From Pseudoxanthomonas sp. Root65 (GTDB lineage: Bacteria > Pseudomonadota > Gammaproteobacteria > Xanthomonadales > Xanthomonadaceae): DNA of 64,000 nt. The translations under genes and the position numbers were made by a program. Below, in pieces: positions 59,139-64,000 of this stretch (the first letter of the stretch is position 1; each line of letters starts with the position of its first letter). The stretch lies in NCBI RefSeq assembly GCF_001427635.1, contig NZ_LMHA01000001.1:62852-126851 (forward strand). The letters run 5' to 3'. The notes below the pieces were generated by a model. That model was not told the origin of the DNA and did no database searches. It saw nothing but the letters and a program-made list of their open reading frames with translations.

Positions 59139-60068
59139 ATGGGACACGGACACCACCACGGCCACGGCGCGCATGCGCATCCGCAGGCATCGGCGACGCG
59201 CACGTTCGCGTGGGTCACGCTGATCAACCTGGCCTATACCGTCGTCGAGGCGGGCTACGGCTTCCACACCAATTCGCTGGCGCTGCTGTCGGACGCGCTG
59301 CACAACCTGGGCGACGTGCTGGGCCTCGCGCTGGCCTGGGGCGCGGCCGCCCTCGCCGGCAGGCCACCGCGCGGCCGGCACACCTACGGCTGGCGTCGCG
59401 CCACCCTGCTGTCGCCACTGGCCAACGCCGTGCTGCTGATGGTCTTTTCCGGCGCGTTGGGTTGGGAGGCCTTCCGGCGCTTCAGCGCGCCGCCCGAGAT
59501 CCCCGCCACGCCCGTCATCGTGATCGCCTCGCTGGGCATCCTGGTCAACCTGGGCGCCGCCTGGCTGGTGAAGGACGGCCATGCGCACGACCTCAACATG
59601 CGCGGAGCCTTCCTCCACCTGCTGGCCGACGCCGCCGTGTCGCTGGCTGCCGTGCTGGCCGGCATCGGCATGGCCACGCTGGGCTGGGCATGGCTGGACC
59701 CGGCCACGGCGCTGCTGATCGCGGTGGTGGTGGCCGTGGGCTCGTGGGGATTGCTGCGGGACAGTTTCGACGCCGCGATGGACGCCGTGCCCGGCAGCGT
59801 GGATCCGGAGGAAGTCCGCGCATTCCTGCAGGACCAGCCCGGCGTGTCCGCGGTGCATCACCTGCACATCTGGCCGCTGGGCGCCAACGAGATCGCCCTG
59901 ACCGCGCACCTGGTGCGCGCGCGGGAGGACGACCACGACGCCTTCCTCGATGCCACCGTGCACGCGCTGGACGACCGCTTCGGCGTCAATCACGCCACCC
60001 TGCAGATCGAACGCGGGACCGGCTGCGGCCACGACCGGCACGATGCGGCGCCGCATCATTCGCACTGA
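59139..60068 (+). CDS. CDF-family cation (zinc) exporter
   Basis: A 309-residue inner-membrane cation diffusion facilitator, probably Zn(II)/H+ antiporter of the ZitB/CzcD type. It has six helices with the metal-binding HxxxD-type pairs SDALHNLGD (helix 2) and HLLADAAVS (helix 5), and a cytoplasmic C-terminal domain (VSAVHHLHIWPLG). Both ends are His-rich (MGHGHHHGHGAHAH and the final HHSH), typical of zinc exporters. It interrupts the pyrH-frr order, with 200 bp before it and a fresh promoter after it. Confidence 0.9.
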   Translation: MGHGHHHGHGAHAHPQASATRTFAWVTLINLAYTVVEAGYGFHTNSLALLSDALHNLGDVLGLALAWGAAALAGRPPRGRHTYGWRRATLLSPLANAVLLMVFSGALGWEAFRRFSAPPEIPATPVIVIASLGILVNLGAAWLVKDGHAHDLNMRGAFLHLLADAAVSLAAVLAGIGMATLGWAWLDPATALLIAVVVAVGSWGLLRDSFDAAMDAVPGSVDPEEVRAFLQDQPGVSAVHHLHIWPLGANEIALTAHLVRAREDDHDAFLDATVHALDDRFGVNHATLQIERGTGCGHDRHDAAPHHSH

Positions 60069-60083
60069 ACGGTCCGCCGAAGG

Positions 60084-60112
60084 TCGGCAACGGCCCCGAA
60101 TCGCCCTATAAT
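60084..60112 (+). promoter_or_regulatory. Promoter of frr
   Basis: TATAAT at 60107-60112 is a perfect -10. TCGGCA at 60084-60089 is a weak -35 with 17-bp spacing. The start falls about 30 bp before the frr ATG. Confidence 0.75.
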
Positions 60113-60145
60113 CGGTCGTTTACAGGCTTTGCAACGGAAAGGGCG

Positions 60146-60703
60146 ATGCTCAACGACATCAAGAAAGACGCGCAGGCGCGCATGACCAAGAGCATCGAGG
60201 CGCTCCGCCACACGCTGGTGAAGGTCCGCACCGGCCGCGCGTCGACGGCCCTGGTCGAGCACCTGAAGGTCAACTACTACGGCTCCGACGTGCCGCTGAG
60301 CCAGGTGGCGACAGTGTCGGTGTCCGACTCCCGTTCGCTGACCATCACCCCGTGGGAAAAGCAGATCGTCGGCGCGGTCGAGAAGGCCATCCTGGCCTCC
60401 GACCTGGGCCTGACCCCGAACACCGCCGGCACCACCATCCGCCTGAACCTGCCCGCCCTCACCGAGGAGCGCCGCAAGGAACTGTCCAAGGTGGTCCATG
60501 GCGAAGGCGAGGATGCCAAGGTCGCCATCCGCAACATCCGTCGCGATGCCAACCAGCAGGTCAAAGACCTGCTGAAGGACAAGCAGATCACCGAAGACGA
60601 AGAGCGCCGGACCGAAGAAGAGATCCAGAAGCTCACCGACAAGTCCATCAAGGACGTCGATGACGTGGTCAAGGCCAAGGAGCAGGAACTGATGGCGGTC
60701 TGA
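60146..60703 (+). CDS. frr: Ribosome recycling factor
   Basis: Splits post-termination ribosomes together with EF-G. The 185-residue protein has the long three-helix domain I with VRTGRASTALVEHLKV and the C-terminal KVAIRNIRRDANQQVKDLLK. GGAAAGGG lies just upstream of the ATG. It is followed 8 bases later by uppS. Confidence 0.97.
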   Translation: MLNDIKKDAQARMTKSIEALRHTLVKVRTGRASTALVEHLKVNYYGSDVPLSQVATVSVSDSRSLTITPWEKQIVGAVEKAILASDLGLTPNTAGTTIRLNLPALTEERRKELSKVVHGEGEDAKVAIRNIRRDANQQVKDLLKDKQITEDEERRTEEEIQKLTDKSIKDVDDVVKAKEQELMAV

Positions 60704-60711
60704 GGACTGCC

Positions 60712-61470
60712 ATGTCCCCTGCCGTTCCCGCGTCCGCGCCCCGCCACCTGGCCGTCATCATGGACGGCAACGGGCGCTGGGCCGAACGCCGTCGCCGCCC
60801 CCGCGTGATCGGCCACCGCGCCGGCGCGCGCGCGGTCAACACCTGCATCGACTTCTGCCTGGAGCGCGGCATCGGCGCGCTGACCCTGTTCGCGTTCTCC
60901 AGCGAGAACTGGGGCCGGCCCGAGGAGGAAGTCGGCGCGCTGATGAAGCTGTTCCTCAACGCGCTGGACCGCGAGGTCGACGAACTGCACCGGCGCCAGG
61001 TGCGGGTACGCTTCATCGGCGACCGCACGCGGTTCTCGCCCGACATCCGCGCACGCATGGACGCCGCCGAGGCGCTGACCCGAGACAACCTGCGCCTGCA
61101 CCTGGTCATCGCCGCCAGTTACGGCGGACGCCAGGACATCGCGCAGGCAGCGCGCGCGCTGGCGGCAGAGGTCGCCGCCGGCCGACTGCGGCCGGAGGAC
61201 ATCGACGAAGCCGCGCTTGGCGCGCACGTCGCGCTGGCCGACCTGCCGCCGCCCGATCTGTTCATCCGTACCGGCGGCGACCACCGCATCAGCAATTTCC
61301 TGCTGTGGCAGCTGGCGTACACCGAACTCTGGTTCACCGACGTGCTGTGGCCCGACCTGGATGCCACGCTGCTGCAGCGCGCGCTGGACGACTTCGCGCA
61401 GCGCGAGCGCCGCTTCGGCCTGACCAGCGCCCAAGTCACCGGCAGCGCCACCGAGCACAGCCCCGCATGA
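60712..61470 (+). CDS. uppS: Undecaprenyl diphosphate synthase
   Basis: Makes the C55 lipid carrier for peptidoglycan and polysaccharide synthesis. The 252-residue cis-prenyltransferase has catalytic Asp18 in MDGNGRWAERR, then TLFAFSSENWGRP and LFIRTGGDHRISNFLLWQ. It lies between frr and cdsA, the usual order. Confidence 0.97.
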   Translation: MSPAVPASAPRHLAVIMDGNGRWAERRRRPRVIGHRAGARAVNTCIDFCLERGIGALTLFAFSSENWGRPEEEVGALMKLFLNALDREVDELHRRQVRVRFIGDRTRFSPDIRARMDAAEALTRDNLRLHLVIAASYGGRQDIAQAARALAAEVAAGRLRPEDIDEAALGAHVALADLPPPDLFIRTGGDHRISNFLLWQLAYTELWFTDVLWPDLDATLLQRALDDFAQRERRFGLTSAQVTGSATEHSPA

Positions 61471-61483
61471 AAGCGAGCCCCGC

Positions 61484-62350
61484 ATGAGCGCGACCCGTAC
61501 CCGTGTCATCGCCGCGCTCGTCATGGCGCCGTTCGCCATCGGCGCCATCCTGCTGCTGCCCACGAGCTGGTTGGCGATGCTGGCGGCGCTGGTGTTCCTG
61601 GTCGGGCTGTGGGAATGGTTCAAGCTCGCCGAAATCGACGATACCCTGCAGCGCACGGTGCTGCTGACCGCCAACCTGCTGGTGATGGTGGCCCTGGTGT
61701 GGGCATCGCGCGGCTCCGGCGATGCCACCGACCTGGTGCCGCTGCGCCTGATGGCGCTGGCCGGGGTGGTCTGGTGGCTGCTCGCGCTGCTGTGGCTGCG
61801 TTTCTTCAGCTTCGCGTCCGACCACGAGACCTGGGCCCGCGTGTTCAAGCTGGCGGCGGGAACGCTCGCGGTGGTGCCGGCCTGGTGCGCGCTGGGGCTG
61901 ATCCATTACAACAACAACGAGCCCAACGGGCCCGCCTGGCTGTTCGTCGCGCTGGCCATCGTGTGGGCCGCCGACAGCGGTGCCTACTTCGCGGGGCGAC
62001 ACTTCGGCGGGCGCTGGTTCAAGGGCCGCAAGCTGGCCCCGCGGATCAGTCCCAACAAGACCCTGGAAGGCCTGCTGGGCGGCCTGGCTGCCGGCATGCT
62101 GGTGGCCGCCGTTGGCGGGTTGATCGCGGGTGCCGGCGCCGGCCAGCTCCCCGGTGTGCTGGTGGTGGCCGTGTTCACGGTGCTGTTCTCGGTGGTGGGC
62201 GATCTGTTCGAGAGCCTGTTGAAGCGGCATGTCGGCGCCAAGGACTCGGGCGACCTGATCCCGGGCCACGGCGGCGTGCTCGACCGCATCGACGGCGTGC
62301 TGGCCGCCCTGCCCATCTTCGTGTTGGGCAAGGAAGTCTTCGGATTCTGA
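61484..62350 (+). CDS. cdsA: Phosphatidate cytidylyltransferase (CDP-diglyceride synthase)
   Basis: Integral membrane enzyme that makes CDP-diacylglycerol, the precursor of phospholipids. The 288-residue protein has about eight membrane helices and the family signature near the C terminus, [20 protein letters not shown] then DRID, with metal-binding Asp residues. It starts 13 bases after uppS and is followed by dxr with a 2-base gap. Confidence 0.96.
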   Translation: MSATRTRVIAALVMAPFAIGAILLLPTSWLAMLAALVFLVGLWEWFKLAEIDDTLQRTVLLTANLLVMVALVWASRGSGDATDLVPLRLMALAGVVWWLLALLWLRFFSFASDHETWARVFKLAAGTLAVVPAWCALGLIHYNNNEPNGPAWLFVALAIVWAADSGAYFAGRHFGGRWFKGRKLAPRISPNKTLEGLLGGLAAGMLVAAVGGLIAGAGAGQLPGVLVVAVFTVLFSVVGDLFESLLKRHVGAKDSGDLIPGHGGVLDRIDGVLAALPIFVLGKEVFGF

Positions 62351-62352
62351 GC

Positions 62353-63540
62353 ATGACCGCGCCTGCTCTCCGCAACGTGGCGGTCCTGGGCGCGACGGGC
62401 TCGATTGGCGCGTCGGCGCTGGACGTCATCGCGCGCCATCCGGATCGCTATCGCGCCAGCGTGCTGGCGGCCGGGGGCAACGTGGAGGCACTGCTCGCCC
62501 TGTGCGTCGCGCATCGCCCCGCGGATGCCGTGATTGCCGACGAAGCCCTGTATGCGCGGCTGCGCGACGGCCTGTCCGAGGCCGGCCTGCCCACGCGTGC
62601 CCATGCCGGCATGGCCGCACTCGACACGCTGGTGGCGGCGCCGGAATGCGACATCGTGGTGGCCGCCATCGTCGGGGCCGCCGGGCTGTCGTCCACGCTG
62701 GCCGCCGCGCGCGCGGGCAAGCGCCTGCTGCTGGCCAACAAGGAGTCGCTGGTGCTCGCCGGCGAGCTGGTGACCGCCGCCGCCGACGCCGCAGGCGCCG
62801 AGATCATCCCGATCGACAGCGAACACAACGCCATCTTCCAGTGCCTGCGTTCACGACAGGCTCAGGCCGACGTCAGCCGCATCGTGCTGACCGCGTCGGG
62901 CGGTCCGTTCCGCGGTTGCAGCCGGGCCGACCTGGCGCAGGTCACGCGCGAGCAGGCCGTCGCCCACCCCAAATGGTCGATGGGTCCGAAGATCTCTGTG
63001 GATTCGGCCACGCTGATGAACAAGGGGCTGGAGCTGATCGAAGCCCACCATCTGTTCGGCGTCGGCCGCGAACGGCTGGACGTGCTGGTGCATCCGCAGA
63101 GCCTGGTGCATTCGCTGGTGGAATTCGTCGACGGCTCCACGCTGGCGCAGCTCGGCCTGCCCGACATGCGCACCTCGCTGGCGGTCGGCCTGGGGTGGCC
63201 GGAACGGATCGGCTCGGGCGTGGGCGGACTGGACCTGCTGAAGCACGCGCGACTGGATTTCGAGGCGCCGGACACCGACGCCTTCCCCTGCCTGCAGTTG
63301 GCCTGGGACGCCATGGCCGCGGGCGGAACCGCGCCGGCCGTGCTGAACGCTGCGAACGAAGTCGCAGTTTCAGCCTTTCTTCAGGGCCAGATCGGTTTCC
63401 TATCCATCCCCGCGCTGGTCGAGGATGCCCTCACCGCGCTGCCCGCGGCGCCGGCGGATTCGCTGGACGTGCTGCTGGCAGCCGACGCCGAGGCACGCCG
63501 GCTGACCACGCGCAATCTCGCAAGCCACCTCTCCGCATGA
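62353..63540 (+). CDS. dxr: 1-deoxy-D-xylulose-5-phosphate reductoisomerase
   Basis: Second step of the non-mevalonate isoprenoid pathway, target of fosmidomycin. The 395-residue protein has the NADPH-binding GATGSIG (13-19), [12 protein letters not shown], metal and substrate residues in [12 protein letters not shown], and [13 protein letters not shown]. The start at 62353 gives [16 protein letters not shown]. Its products feed uppS upstream in the same gene run. Confidence 0.97.
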   Translation: MTAPALRNVAVLGATGSIGASALDVIARHPDRYRASVLAAGGNVEALLALCVAHRPADAVIADEALYARLRDGLSEAGLPTRAHAGMAALDTLVAAPECDIVVAAIVGAAGLSSTLAAARAGKRLLLANKESLVLAGELVTAAADAAGAEIIPIDSEHNAIFQCLRSRQAQADVSRIVLTASGGPFRGCSRADLAQVTREQAVAHPKWSMGPKISVDSATLMNKGLELIEAHHLFGVGRERLDVLVHPQSLVHSLVEFVDGSTLAQLGLPDMRTSLAVGLGWPERIGSGVGGLDLLKHARLDFEAPDTDAFPCLQLAWDAMAAGGTAPAVLNAANEVAVSAFLQGQIGFLSIPALVEDALTALPAAPADSLDVLLAADAEARRLTTRNLASHLSA

Positions 63541-63553
63541 GCGCCGACATCCG

Positions 63554-64000
63554 ATGAGTGAAGTGCTGGGCTCAATCTTGTGGATGATCGTGGCGCTGGG
63601 CGTGCTGGTCACGTTCCACGAATTCGGCCACTACTGGGTGGCGCGCCGCTGTGGCGTGAAGGTGCTGCGCTTTTCGGTGGGCTTCGGCAAGCCGCTGTGG
63701 TCGCGCCGCGACCGCCATGGCACCGAGTTTGCGGTCGCCGCCATCCCGTTGGGGGGCTACGTGAAGATGCTGGACGAGGCCGAGGGCGAGGTCCCGGCGG
63801 CGCAACTAGACGAGGCCTTCAACCGCAAGTCCGTCTGGCAGCGCATCGCCGTGGTCGCGGCCGGCCCGCTGGCGAACATCCTGCTGTGCGTAATCCTGCT
63901 GTGGGCGATGTTCGTGATCGGCAAGCAGGACTACTCGGCCACGCTGGGCAGCGTCTCGGGTATCGCCGCCGATGCCGGTTTCCAGCGCGGCGACCGCATC
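63554..64000 (+). CDS. rseP: RseP-like site-2 zinc protease (3' end beyond window)
   Basis: Intramembrane protease that cleaves the anti-sigma-E factor RseA in the envelope stress response. The visible 149 residues include the zinc motif HEFGH (22-26) in the first membrane helix, then RCGVKVLRFSVGFG, PLGGYVKMLDE and AAGPLANILLCV, all in the positions expected for RseP. The start of the first PDZ domain is reached when the window ends. It sits 13 bases after dxr. Confidence 0.95.
   Translation, partial: MSEVLGSILWMIVALGVLVTFHEFGHYWVARRCGVKVLRFSVGFGKPLWSRRDRHGTEFAVAAIPLGGYVKMLDEAEGEVPAAQLDEAFNRKSVWQRIAVVAAGPLANILLCVILLWAMFVIGKQDYSATLGSVSGIAADAGFQRGDRI

Noticed and set aside
61460..61490. Short duplication AGCCCCGCATGA at the uppS/cdsA junction
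   Set aside because: It is only 12 bp and includes stop and start codon contexts, so chance or local slippage is enough to explain it.

Overview
The window is a high-GC chromosomal segment of a gammaproteobacterium in the family Xanthomonadaceae/Lysobacteraceae (Xanthomonas, Stenotrophomonas, Pseudoxanthomonas, Lysobacter). The evidence is housekeeping proteins that match what I remember of xanthomonad sequences, runs of genes joined by ATGA overlaps, and dispersed palindromes that begin with GTAG, resembling the SMAG repeats of Stenotrophomonas. The genus cannot be fixed from the sequence alone. I see no transposase, integrase, phage gene or CRISPR array.

Layout. 1-5.9 kb: rpsT (cut by the window edge), obgE, rpmA-rplU, uvrA and a thioesterase. 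6-11.9 kb: a periplasmic copper chaperone, two crotonase-fold enzymes, a sulfurtransferase, a DUF1289-NUDIX fusion, an FKBP-like protein and nth. 12.3-17.5 kb: five genes overlapping by 4 nt each (asparagine-synthetase-like, carrier protein, PrmC-like methyltransferase, NAD-synthetase-like, acetyltransferase-like) that look like an uncharacterised amide-forming pathway. 17.6-25.2 kb: a phosphate-starvation regulon (phosphate porin, two pstS, pstCAB, phoU) with Pho-box-like repeats. 25.4-27.4 kb: a copper-binding RiPP operon (EGKCG-repeat precursor carrying EF-hands, MNIO enzyme, DUF2063 partner). 27.5-35.5 kb: RNase T, a macrodomain protein, RhtA-like exporter with a divergent XRE-cupin regulator, an S58 peptidase, rlmB, a GFA protein and rnr. 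35.6-44.5 kb: tRNA-Leu(CAG), an SLC13/TrkA-C transporter, parC followed by a tandem repeat of its own 3' end, tpm, a bacterioferritin and a penicillin-acylase-family hydrolase. 44.1-53.1 kb (minus strand): map-glnD-dapD-(DUF2071-like)-ArsC-like-dapE, then asnB and a SnoaL-like protein. 53.2-64 kb (mostly plus): rpsB-tsf, an HDOD-GGDEF protein behind a sigma-28-like promoter, AIM24, cupin, pyrH, a CDF exporter, and frr-uppS-cdsA-dxr-rseP (rseP cut by the window edge).

Most notable. (1) The housekeeping asnB is preceded by a complete attenuator: a 27-codon leader peptide with seven Asn codons within eleven, a terminator hairpin, and a 9-bp perfect antiterminator pairing between the end of the leader and the terminator arm. 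(2) The five-gene asnB-like/carrier/PrmC-like/NadE-like/GNAT cassette. (3) The RiPP precursor in which two EF-hand loops lie between EGKCG repeat blocks, followed by a 14-bp hairpin before the modifying enzyme. (4) The parC 3' end, tandemly repeated every 94 bp with each copy still able to encode nearly the same C-terminal tail. (5) Paired TGCGCA-N6-TGCGCA operators between rhtA and its divergent XRE-cupin gene.
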